This document shows, piece after piece, positions 50,231 through 58,284 of a DNA stretch of 64,000 nucleotides. A program made the position numbers and the translations under genes. The stretch spans positions 62,001-126,000 of the forward strand of contig JBNFNA010000002.1 in NCBI GenBank assembly GCA_049941595.1, written 5' to 3'. The notes beneath the pieces were generated by a model. That model ran no database searches, had not been told where the DNA came from, and worked only from the letters and a program-made list of their open reading frames with translations. The first letter of the stretch is position 1. Each line of letters starts with the position of its first letter. The stretch is from Pasteurella sp049941595. Its GTDB lineage: Bacteria; Pseudomonadota; Gammaproteobacteria; Enterobacterales; Pasteurellaceae.

Positions 50231-50581
50231 TTAGAGAATCTCAAGTACAGATTCTGGTGGTCTACCGATTTTCGCACGCTCACCATTAACCACGATTGGG
50301 CGTTCTAACAATGCGGAATGTGCCACTAAAGCGTCTAACAATTGTTGTTCTGTCACATCAGGTTGATTTAAACCGAAAGTGGCAAACAGTTCATCTTTGG
50401 TTCTCATCATTTCGCGTAAACTTTTCACGCCTAATTTTTTTGCCAGTGATTGCAATTCGTCTGCTGTAAATTGGTGGTCTAAATAGGTTTGTACATTCAG
50501 CTCACATTGTTTTTGTTCTAAAAGCGCTAAAGTTTCACGGCTTTTAGAACAACGTGGGTTGTGATAAATCGTGATCGTCAT
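50231..50581 (-). CDS. ArsC-family thioredoxin-fold protein (YfgD-like)
   Basis: 116 residues with the arsenate reductase type active-site Cys11 in YHNPRCSKSRETL and the C-terminal LERPIVVNGERAKIGRPPE, where the Arg binds the anion. E. coli YfgD lies beside perM (yfgO), as here, in divergent orientation. Arsenate reduction is not proven for this subgroup. GAGGAAA is before the ATG. Confidence 0.88.
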   Translation of the reverse strand: MTITIYHNPRCSKSRETLALLEQKQCELNVQTYLDHQFTADELQSLAKKLGVKSLREMMRTKDELFATFGLNQPDVTEQQLLDALVAHSALLERPIVVNGERAKIGRPPESVLEIL

Positions 50582-50660
50582 AGAATTTCCTCGCTTAATA
50601 ATATGATCTCATTAGATTTTAACTTATAATCGCTCAAAATGCTTACCTTAAGGGAATATT

Positions 50661-51728
50661 ATGTTAGAAATGTTAAAAAGTTGGTATAAAAACCGCTTTA
50701 GTGATCCTCAAGCAATGGGCTTGTTTGCTATTTTGCTGTTTGGTTTTATTTCTATTTATTTTTTCAGCCATTTAATTGCCCCGCTATTGATTGCGATTGT
50801 GCTTGCTTACCTTTTAGAATGGCCAATTCGTTTTCTCACCGATAAACTTAAATTCCCACGTTTATTATCCACCGCACTAATTTTTGGTGGTTTTCTCAGC
50901 TTGATTTTAGTGATTGTACTTGTGCTTATTCCAACACTTTGGACGCAAACTGTGAACTTAGTCAGCGATCTTCCGCATATGTTCAATACGATTAACGTGT
51001 GGTTGCTTTCTCTGCCTGAGCATTATCCTGAACTTGTGGATTATCAAACTATCGATTCGGTACTCAATTCTGTAAAAGCCAAAATTCTTGGGTTTGGTGA
51101 GTCCGCATTAAAATTTTCTCTCACCTCGTTATTAAGTTTGGTTACCCTCGGAATTTATGCTTTCTTAGTGCCGTTAATGGTGTTCTTTTTGTTGAAAGAT
51201 AAAACCGAGCTAATGGCTGGTGCAAGCCGTTTTCTTCCGAAAAACCGCACGCTTGCTTCTAATGTTTGGCAGGAAATGCAACAACAAATCGCAAATTATA
51301 TTCGTGGGAAATTGTTTGAGATTATCATTGTAACTGCCGTAACTTATGCGATTTTCTTGTTCTTTGGGTTGAATTATTCCTTATTATTAGCAGTTGCTGT
51401 GGGTTTATCAGTGCTTGTGCCTTATATCGGTGCGGTGTTGGTGACTATTCCTGTTGCGTTAGTGGCAGCCGCGCAATTTGGTATTAGCCCAACATTTTGG
51501 TATATCCTTATTGCTTATGTTGTGAGCCAGCTTTTAGACGGTAATTTATTAGTGCCATTCTTATTTTCAGAGGCTGTCAACTTGCATCCCCTTGTGATCA
51601 TTATTGCGGTATTGATTTTCGGTGGTTTGTGGGGCTTCTGGGGCGTGTTCTTTGCGATTCCATTAGCGACATTAGTGAAAGCTGTTGTTAATGCGTGGCC
51701 TTCAGCTGAACAAAATCCGCCGGCATAA
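50661..51728 (+). CDS. perM: AI-2E family permease PerM
   Basis: A 355-residue membrane protein of PF01594. There are about eight helices; VPLMVFFLLKDK (about 175), LLLAVAVGLSVLVPYIGAVLVTIPVA (about 240-265) and GGLWGFWGVFFAIPLATLVKAV (about 322-343) are family signatures. It lacks the C-terminal extension found in its paralogue at 883. The substrate is unknown. A hairpin with USS arms ends the gene. Confidence 0.88.
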   Translation: MLEMLKSWYKNRFSDPQAMGLFAILLFGFISIYFFSHLIAPLLIAIVLAYLLEWPIRFLTDKLKFPRLLSTALIFGGFLSLILVIVLVLIPTLWTQTVNLVSDLPHMFNTINVWLLSLPEHYPELVDYQTIDSVLNSVKAKILGFGESALKFSLTSLLSLVTLGIYAFLVPLMVFFLLKDKTELMAGASRFLPKNRTLASNVWQEMQQQIANYIRGKLFEIIIVTAVTYAIFLFFGLNYSLLLAVAVGLSVLVPYIGAVLVTIPVALVAAAQFGISPTFWYILIAYVVSQLLDGNLLVPFLFSEAVNLHPLVIIIAVLIFGGLWGFWGVFFAIPLATLVKAVVNAWPSAEQNPPA

Positions 51729-51742
51729 TCCTCAAAAAAGTC

Positions 51743-51785
51743 ATAAAAAAGACCGCACTTCGTTTAAGAGTGCGGTCTTTTTTTA
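51743..51785. terminator. Bidirectional terminator with USS arms
   Basis: AAAAAAGACCGCACT (51745-51759) and AGTGCGGTCTTTTTT (51769-51783) form a 15-bp perfect stem with T runs on both sides. It ends perM (+) and the acr operon (-). Confidence 0.9.
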
Positions 51786-51801
51786 TCAAGTTTTATCAAA
51801 C

Positions 51802-54800
51802 TTAGTGAGAAGAATTATCCGTCAGTGGTTTAGTGCTTTCATCAAACTCTGGTAACGGTTTATGTTCAGTTGCGATATGGCTATAAATTACTGGTAAAAC
51901 AAATAAAGTGAATAATGTACCAATGGTTAAACCTGATGCAATCACAATCCCGATACTAAAACGTGACACACCACCAGCGCCCGTTGCGAATAATAATGGT
52001 ATTACCCCCGCCACCATCGCAGCCGTTGTCATTAGGATTGGACGTAAACGCACTTTTGCTGCTTCCATAATCGCTTCGGTGCGGTTCTTACCGTGCTTCA
52101 ATTGTTCCTCTTTCGCCACTTCACACATTAAGATACCGTGCTTCGTGATTAAGCCTACGAGCGTAATTAACCCTACTTGAGAATAAATATTCAAGGTTGT
52201 GCCCGAGAAGCTCATCACAATGCCAAATGCCCTTAAAATGCCTGGCAAGGTATTACTTAAGATGTTTAACGTCAATAACGCACCACTGACTGCAAGTGGC
52301 ACCGAAATCATAATCACGAGCGGATCGCGAATAGACTCAAATTGAATGGCTAGCACTAAGAAAATAATAATCACCGCTAACACGAAAGTAAATGCTAACG
52401 CGTTACCCTCTTGCTCTAACTGACGAGCTTGGCTTGTAAAGTCATAATTATAACCTTGTGGTAAATTTTCTTCTGCAGCCACTTTGAGCCATTCCACCGC
52501 TTCACCAATACTTTTTGTTGGTAAAGGCACTGCACTGATTACTGCTGAATTTAATTGGCTAAAACGTGGCAATGAAGTAGGTTGTGGTTCTAACGTTACA
52601 GTTAAGAAGCTACTTAATGGCACAGATTTACCATTACTTGCCGTCACATAATAATTATTCAGGCTTTCTGGCGATAAACGTTGATCGCGTTTTACTTGCA
52701 TAATAATGCGGTACGCACGCCCATCAATATCCACACGTTCAATCGTCGCCGCAGATAAGAAGCTACCTAATGTCGCACTAATTTGTTGCATTGTGACGCC
52801 ATAAGTCCCTGCTTTTTCTTTATCTACCTTGATACGCATTTGTGCAGTATCAAATTTCAAATCCAATGCAGTGTAAACAAAGTTGCCTGATTTTTTCATT
52901 TTATCTAAAAACTCACCCGCAACATTGGCTAAGTCTTTATAATCACTTGCCGTGCTGATCACAAAACCAATTGGCGGCCCTTGCTCACCTGTATTAATTT
53001 CTGGGAAGTTAAAGCCAGTTAATGCAATTTCAGGGATATTCGCTGCTTTTTTGTTTAGCTCATTCAGCACTTCCGATTGCTTACGATCACGATCGCTCCA
53101 ATCTTTTAACGTCACTACGCTGAACGATTGGTTGCTGCCCATTGCACCAGAAATCACCATTGAGAAATCCACTTCAGGTGTATCTTTTAAGATCTGCTCA
53201 AACTCACGCATTCCTTCTTGAACGTAATCCACATTCACGTTTGCAGGGCCACGCCCCACCACCATAAATGCGCCTCTATCTTCTGCTGGCGTTAATTCAT
53301 TAGCGAGTGAGTTAAACAAGAATGGTAGCGTTGCAAAAATGATCGCAGCAAATGCCAACATACATTTACGACTTGCCATCACTAAATTTAGCGCATAGTT
53401 ATAACCACTGTTCATTTTGGTCAACATATGCTCGATACATTTCTCTAGCTTGCTTGGATCAGTATGTGGCTTTAATAAGGTACTACTCATCATTGGTGAA
53501 AGTGTTAATGCCACTACTCCCGAGATAAATACCGCACCAGCAAGCGTTAAAGCGAACTCTTTAAATAATGAGCCGGTAATACCGTCCATCAACGCCATTG
53601 GTGAATATACCGCCATCAATGCGATTGTCATTGAGATAACAGGTACTGCAATTTCTCGTGTCCCAATAATCGCTGCGCGGAATGGTGTTTCACCGAGCTT
53701 AATGTGACGGTCAACGTTTTCGAGCACAACAATCGCATCATCCACCACTAAGCCGATCGCTAAGATCAGGGCAAGCAAGGTCATTAAGTTAATCGAGAAA
53801 TCAAACGCTTGTAATAGCATTATTACCCCAATCAATGAGATTGGAATAGTAATCACCGGGATTAAAATCGCGCGTAATGATCCAATAAATAAAGTGATCA
53901 CCACCAATACGATGATAGTCGCTTCTAAAATAGTTTTAACGACTTCATCAATCGAGTTATTAATCGCAATGGTGGTGTCATACAGAATTTCTGCACTCAT
54001 ACTGTCTGGCAAATTACGCTTAATTTGCTCATACAACGGACGAACATTTTCTGCCACCACCAACGGGTTTGCCGATGAAGTTGGGTTAATTGCAAGCACC
54101 ACCGATTCCAAACCATTGGCAACTGCGCGTGTGCTATCGCTTGATTTATTTAATTCCACTTCAGCAATATCACGCAAACGCACTAACTTATTGCCTTTTG
54201 ATGAAATGACTAAATTGCTCAACTCTTCAACAGATTTGGTCGTAGTTTCCACTTTATTTTTATAAGTGACATAAAAACCGTTGTCATTACCCGCCGCCGT
54301 TTGCACGTTATTTGATGACAAGGCGCTTCTCACCGCCATTGCCGATAAATTCTGTGCAGCCATTTTGGCAGGGTCTAACCAAATACGTAACGCATAATCA
54401 GATGCACCAAAAATTTGCACTTCTGCTACACCTTCTACCGTAAAGAATTGTGGTTTAATCACACGCTCGATATAGTCGGTCACCTGACTTGCGTCCAATT
54501 TCGTTGAGCTAAATTGGATATACATCATCCCCGTACCACCGGTTGATGAAGTAATGACTGGGTCATCAATCCCTCTCGGCAACTGAGAACGAACAGAGTT
54601 TACTTTCGCTAACACATCTGCCAATGCTGCATTAGGATCTGTATTCAACTTCATTTTGATCGTAATTAACGAGCTATTTGGCAAACTTTTCGATGACAAA
54701 TAATCAATATTATCCGCTTGAGCAACTGCTTCTTCCAATTTCGAAGTAACGAATGCTTGAATTAAGCTTGCATCCGCACCGGGATAAACAGTCGAGACAT

Positions 54801-54936
54801 TAATTACCGTCGTTGTCATTTTTGGATATTCGCGTACTGCAAGCTTAGCAATGGCTTGTAAACCAAGAATAATGATTAACAAGCTAATTGACACAGCCAA
54901 TACAGGACGTCGAATAAAAATATCGGTAAATCGCAT
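51802..54936 (-). CDS. acrB: RND multidrug efflux transporter, AcrB-like
   Basis: The proton-driven inner-membrane pump of an AcrAB-type system, 1044 residues. MRFTDIFIRRPVLAVSISLLIIILG starts helix 1. The proton relay Asp pair lies in IGLVVDDAIVVLENVDRH (about 400), and porter subdomains follow each half. GRGPANVNVDYVQ and the repeated second half end with VTTAAMVAGVIPLL and SRFSIGIVIASGLTIGT. Sequence features are nearer to the MexF/OqxB-like shorter RNDs than to E. coli AcrB. The gene is last in acrR-acrA-msrC-acrB, with TAGGAA upstream. Confidence 0.92.
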   Translation of the reverse strand: MRFTDIFIRRPVLAVSISLLIIILGLQAIAKLAVREYPKMTTTVINVSTVYPGADASLIQAFVTSKLEEAVAQADNIDYLSSKSLPNSSLITIKMKLNTDPNAALADVLAKVNSVRSQLPRGIDDPVITSSTGGTGMMYIQFSSTKLDASQVTDYIERVIKPQFFTVEGVAEVQIFGASDYALRIWLDPAKMAAQNLSAMAVRSALSSNNVQTAAGNDNGFYVTYKNKVETTTKSVEELSNLVISSKGNKLVRLRDIAEVELNKSSDSTRAVANGLESVVLAINPTSSANPLVVAENVRPLYEQIKRNLPDSMSAEILYDTTIAINNSIDEVVKTILEATIIVLVVITLFIGSLRAILIPVITIPISLIGVIMLLQAFDFSINLMTLLALILAIGLVVDDAIVVLENVDRHIKLGETPFRAAIIGTREIAVPVISMTIALMAVYSPMALMDGITGSLFKEFALTLAGAVFISGVVALTLSPMMSSTLLKPHTDPSKLEKCIEHMLTKMNSGYNYALNLVMASRKCMLAFAAIIFATLPFLFNSLANELTPAEDRGAFMVVGRGPANVNVDYVQEGMREFEQILKDTPEVDFSMVISGAMGSNQSFSVVTLKDWSDRDRKQSEVLNELNKKAANIPEIALTGFNFPEINTGEQGPPIGFVISTASDYKDLANVAGEFLDKMKKSGNFVYTALDLKFDTAQMRIKVDKEKAGTYGVTMQQISATLGSFLSAATIERVDIDGRAYRIIMQVKRDQRLSPESLNNYYVTASNGKSVPLSSFLTVTLEPQPTSLPRFSQLNSAVISAVPLPTKSIGEAVEWLKVAAEENLPQGYNYDFTSQARQLEQEGNALAFTFVLAVIIIFLVLAIQFESIRDPLVIMISVPLAVSGALLTLNILSNTLPGILRAFGIVMSFSGTTLNIYSQVGLITLVGLITKHGILMCEVAKEEQLKHGKNRTEAIMEAAKVRLRPILMTTAAMVAGVIPLLFATGAGGVSRFSIGIVIASGLTIGTLFTLFVLPVIYSHIATEHKPLPEFDESTKPLTDNSSH

Positions 54937-54957
54937 TTTAGTTTCCTACTTTTTCAT

Positions 54958-55389
54958 TCAGATAAGTGCGGCACATTTTTCTAAAAATTCGACATCTTCC
55001 GCTGAAAAACGCGCTAAACGAGGTGAATCCACATCTAATTCTGCAATCATTTCACCGTCTTTAAAAATTGGAACCACAACTTCTGACTGTGATGCGCTGT
55101 CACAAGCAATATGCCCATCAAATTGATGTACATCTTCCACCACCGTTGTTGTGCCAGTTTTCCACGTATAACCACACACGCCTTTGCCAAAGCCGATATC
55201 TGAACAAGCTACTTTGCCTTGGAATGGACCTACTTTTAACACACCGTCTTTTACAATATAAAAGCCAACCCAGTTTAAGTCAGGCATATGCTCATAAATA
55301 AATGCTGAGGTGTTTGCCATTCTTGAAATAATATAAGTTTCAGGTTCTAAAATTTGCTCTAATTGTTTGAGTAATAATGAATAATTCAT
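54958..55389 (-). CDS. msrC: Free methionine-(R)-sulfoxide reductase, GAF domain
   Basis: A 143-residue GAF-fold reductase that repairs free Met-R-sulfoxide. The three conserved cysteines are visible in QGKVACSDIGFGKGVCGYTW and GHIACDS. LNWVGFYIV near residue 36 and LDVDSPRLARFSAEDVEFLE at the end are typical (YebR type). It lies between acrA and acrB, an unusual place; spacing (28 bp to acrA, 21 bp to acrB) and strand suggest that it is part of the operon. AGGAAAG precedes the ATG. Confidence 0.92.
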   Translation of the reverse strand: MNYSLLLKQLEQILEPETYIISRMANTSAFIYEHMPDLNWVGFYIVKDGVLKVGPFQGKVACSDIGFGKGVCGYTWKTGTTTVVEDVHQFDGHIACDSASQSEVVVPIFKDGEMIAELDVDSPRLARFSAEDVEFLEKCAALI

Positions 55390-55417
55390 AAAAATCTTTC
55401 CTATTTTCTACCGCACT

Positions 55418-56629
55418 TTATAGGTTATTTTTCTTCGCTGGTTGCTGTGTACCTACGCCAGCTTTGTCAGCCACGATAACTAAGCTACCATTACTTAAAT
55501 TTTGTTGACCGCCTGTCACAATTTTGTCGCCAACTTTCAATTCATCACCTTTTAACAGTGCATAAATGCCTTGACGATCTTTCGTAAATACTGTGATTTG
55601 TTTTGCACGATAAGTTTTGTCTAAATTGTTAGGGTCGAAATCGTTACGATTACTTAATGCTTCACGATCTTCGTCTGAAAGTGGCATCAAGACATAGGCA
55701 ATTTCACCATACATATTGTAGCTAACCGCTACTTGTGGCACGACCACCTGGTCATATTCTGTCTCTAATGCCACACGTAAACGAGTGAACATTCCAGACA
55801 ACAATTTGCGACCATCTTCCACATCAAAAGTCGCTTGAACATCAATTAAACCTGTTGTTGAGCTAATTGCAGGCTCAATGGCTGTAATTTTTGCGGCAAA
55901 GGTTTCACCACTTCTTGCGTCCGCAGTTGCTGTAACTTTTTGACCGATGTGTAAGTTTTCTAATTGAGTTTGAGAAAGTGCAAAATCAATCTTCATACTG
56001 CTCGTGTCTTCAACACGCACAACCTCAAAACCAGGGTTCACATATTGACCCACATTGACTTTCACAATACCCGTTTTACCATCAAACGGTGCAACTATTT
56101 GGCGACGAGCGATGCCTGCTTTTAATGCAGCAATATTAGACTCTAAGGCTTCATAAGCTGACTTCGCATTGTCTAGCTCTTGCTGAGAAACGCTTTTGGT
56201 TTTATACAAATTCAAATAACGTTGATAAGTGGCTTTCACTGAAGATAGCTGTGCCAAAGATGCACGTAAGTTAGATTGCTCTACCGAGCTATCTAGCACC
56301 ACTAACACATCTCCTTTTTTAACTTCTTGACCAGACTGCACTAAGACTTCGCTCACAGTACCTGATGTTTGCGAACTTAACATTGCGCCCTGATTTGGTC
56401 GCACTAAGCCCGTTGTTTCAATCACAGGTGTCCATTGTTGTGGTTGAATTGTCATCGCCGTGACGGGATAAATTTTTTCTCCCATTCCAGCAATGGCTTT
56501 CTCAATCATTTTCCCTTTGATCACATTGAAAACGATCACCACTGCAAATAAAAAGACAATGATCCCCAAGATGATTTTCATCACCACCGAATGAGATCGT
56601 TTAGGTTGATTTGCTTGAGTCACACTCAT
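55418..56629 (-). CDS. acrA: RND periplasmic adaptor, AcrA-like
   Basis: The 403-residue membrane fusion protein of the RND pump. There is an N-terminal membrane anchor (about 16-37, no lipobox Cys), a lipoyl half GTVSEVLVQSGQEVKKGDVLVVLD (about 88-111), an alpha-hairpin (112-170), a second lipoyl half IVAPFDGKTGIVKVNVGQYV, a beta-barrel domain and a membrane-proximal domain. GGAG lies before the ATG. The outer-membrane partner is not in this operon. Confidence 0.93.
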   Translation of the reverse strand: MSVTQANQPKRSHSVVMKIILGIIVFLFAVVIVFNVIKGKMIEKAIAGMGEKIYPVTAMTIQPQQWTPVIETTGLVRPNQGAMLSSQTSGTVSEVLVQSGQEVKKGDVLVVLDSSVEQSNLRASLAQLSSVKATYQRYLNLYKTKSVSQQELDNAKSAYEALESNIAALKAGIARRQIVAPFDGKTGIVKVNVGQYVNPGFEVVRVEDTSSMKIDFALSQTQLENLHIGQKVTATADARSGETFAAKITAIEPAISSTTGLIDVQATFDVEDGRKLLSGMFTRLRVALETEYDQVVVPQVAVSYNMYGEIAYVLMPLSDEDREALSNRNDFDPNNLDKTYRAKQITVFTKDRQGIYALLKGDELKVGDKIVTGGQQNLSNGSLVIVADKAGVGTQQPAKKNNL

Positions 56630-56660
56630 ACAAAAAACTCCATTAATATCAAAAAATAAA

Positions 56661-57224
56661 CTATTTTTGCATTGCTCGCCAAGAGCATTGAATTACTGAC
56701 TCCAGTAATTCTTCAGAAAACGATTCTTTAAAGTAGATTTGTTTCCACGCAATTTTCATCGCACTTTCTAACCCTAAAGAAAAGAGAATATTGCTTGGTA
56801 AATCACATAATACACCGAGTTTCTGCCCTTTTTCACAGAATAACGTCCAGTGGCTACGATCCCATTCTCTTATCACCTTATCAAAGCCCGGTAAGGACTG
56901 ATATTGGTGCATATTCAATATAATATTTGGGTTTTCACCTAAAAAATGCCAAATGTTCCACCACATTTGACGATACTGTTCGAAAAGTGGCTGACTTTCG
57001 TCATAATTCTTTTCTAATTCACGCTGAAAGCGTGTAAATACTTGCCGAGCAAATTGTTCTAGCAACTCGTCTTTACATTTAAAATAAATATAAATTGTAC
57101 CAGGCGAAATATTGGCTGCCTTTGCAATTTTGTGCATCGACAAATTATGCAAGCCATCTTTCGCCATCAGATGATCTATTGCCGTAAAAATATGCTCGGT
57201 CATATCTGTGTCAGATTGACGCAT
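56661..57224 (-). CDS. acrR: TetR-family repressor of the acr operon
   Basis: 187 residues. The N-terminal helix-turn-helix is LSMHKIAKAANISPGTIYIYFKCKDELL (about residues 28-55), and the C-terminal part is a divergent ligand-binding helical bundle. I use the ATG ending at 57224 (MRQSDTDM), with GAGTGA upstream; a GTG four codons earlier is the alternative. It is first in the operon, 31 bp before acrA, and a palindrome about 70 bp upstream is the likely operator. Confidence 0.9.
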   Translation of the reverse strand: MRQSDTDMTEHIFTAIDHLMAKDGLHNLSMHKIAKAANISPGTIYIYFKCKDELLEQFARQVFTRFQRELEKNYDESQPLFEQYRQMWWNIWHFLGENPNIILNMHQYQSLPGFDKVIREWDRSHWTLFCEKGQKLGVLCDLPSNILFSLGLESAMKIAWKQIYFKESFSEELLESVIQCSWRAMQK

Positions 57225-57293
57225 AATAAAATTCACTCAATTGATTTACATTTAGAAGGGAACAATCAGCACATATAATTTACGTACCGACTG

Positions 57294-57311
57294 AATGAAC
57301 GTTCGTTCATT
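57294..57311. promoter_or_regulatory. Palindromic operator of acrR
   Basis: AATGAACG (57294-57301), two bases, then CGTTCATT (57304-57311): a perfect 8-bp dyad, typical of TetR-family operators, just upstream of acrR. It overlaps the expected -35 region of the minus-strand promoter, which suggests autorepression. Confidence 0.65.
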
Positions 57312-57344
57312 TTAAAGTGTTTTAAAATTTAAGCAAGTTTAAAA

Positions 57345-57380
57345 ACAAAAAAACGTGGTTTTTACACCACGTTTTTTTAA
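57345..57380. terminator. Terminator after ftsN
   Basis: AAAAAAACGTGGT (57347-57359) pairs with ACCACGTTTTTTT (57366-57378). A and T tracts let it work in both directions. It ends the ftsN transcript. Confidence 0.88.
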
Positions 57381-57384
57381 GTTA

Positions 57385-58212
57385 TTACATTCCGATAACA
57401 ACACAACTGATAATTGATTTTGCCTTTTCTTGTGCCCTCACTGCAGAAGCTCTATCGCCCACAGGCCCAACAATAACACGGTTCCATTCCGCACTCGAAT
57501 TAACGCGAGCATTCAAACCAGCCAAAGCAAGACGTGCTTGTAAATTATCGGCTTGTGCTTTATTTTTAAAGGCACCACATTGCAAGCCATATTGTTTTTC
57601 ATTGGTGCTCGCTTTAACCGGAGCAGGCTTCTCAACTGGTTTTTCCACCGGTTTTTCTACTTTTTTCACCACATCTGTTTTTGGCGTTTCTTTGACGACT
57701 TCCACTTTTTTCGGCTCACTCGCTTTCGCTTCTACCACTGTTGCTGGTGGATTTTGTGGCTGCATTTGTTTTGGTGTATCAGGTGTTTTAGGTGTAGAAA
57801 GTGCGGCATCTTTTTTTGCAATTTCTTCTGCTTTCTGGCGTTCTTCTTGCTGTTTCAAGCGTGCTTTTTCAGCTTCTTTTTGCTCTTTCTCCATCGCTAA
57901 CAAAATTTTCTTTTGTTCTTCGGTTAAGCGCATATTTTTATCTAAATTTTTAGCATTATCGTCTACTGGCACAGTGCGGGTTTCTAAAGCTTGAATATAG
58001 CTCCACACTTCTTCTGGACGATTTGGTAACACGCTTTTCGGCGTTGTTTTTTCCACTTTAGGCACAACAATTTCAGGCGCTTTTTCTTTCATAAAAAATA
58101 ACACCAAAGCAAAAACAGCAATCACAGCACCTGCAATTAAAAATAGTGCCGTTTTATTTGTTCCTTTTTTCTTTTTACTACCGCCTCTTGCGGGATGATT
58201 GCGTCTTGCCAC
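57385..58212 (-). CDS. ftsN: Cell division protein FtsN
   Basis: A late divisome activator, 275 residues. There is a cytoplasmic basic tail (1-20), one membrane helix (about 21-41), and the essential region with RPEEVWSYIQALETR (about 70-84). Then come Lys/Glu-rich coiled coil (90-135), a Pro/Lys/Val linker with VEKPVEKP repeats, and a SPOR domain (about 205-275). The SPOR cysteines (LQCGAF and ISCVVIG) match the disulfide of E. coli FtsN. The start codon is GTG with AAGG upstream. It is next to priA, as in E. coli. Confidence 0.93.
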   Translation of the reverse strand: MARRNHPARGGSKKKKGTNKTALFLIAGAVIAVFALVLFFMKEKAPEIVVPKVEKTTPKSVLPNRPEEVWSYIQALETRTVPVDDNAKNLDKNMRLTEEQKKILLAMEKEQKEAEKARLKQQEERQKAEEIAKKDAALSTPKTPDTPKQMQPQNPPATVVEAKASEPKKVEVVKETPKTDVVKKVEKPVEKPVEKPAPVKASTNEKQYGLQCGAFKNKAQADNLQARLALAGLNARVNSSAEWNRVIVGPVGDRASAVRAQEKAKSIISCVVIGM

Positions 58213-58284
58213 GATATTACCTTTTCAACCTAATCAAAAAATCTGGTCAATTTTACTGAAAAATCCTTTTCAACTCAAATGAAG

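Noticed and set aside
57250..57279. TATAAT on the plus strand upstream of acrR
   Set aside because: No -35 at a usable distance and no plus-strand gene downstream before the ftsN terminator.
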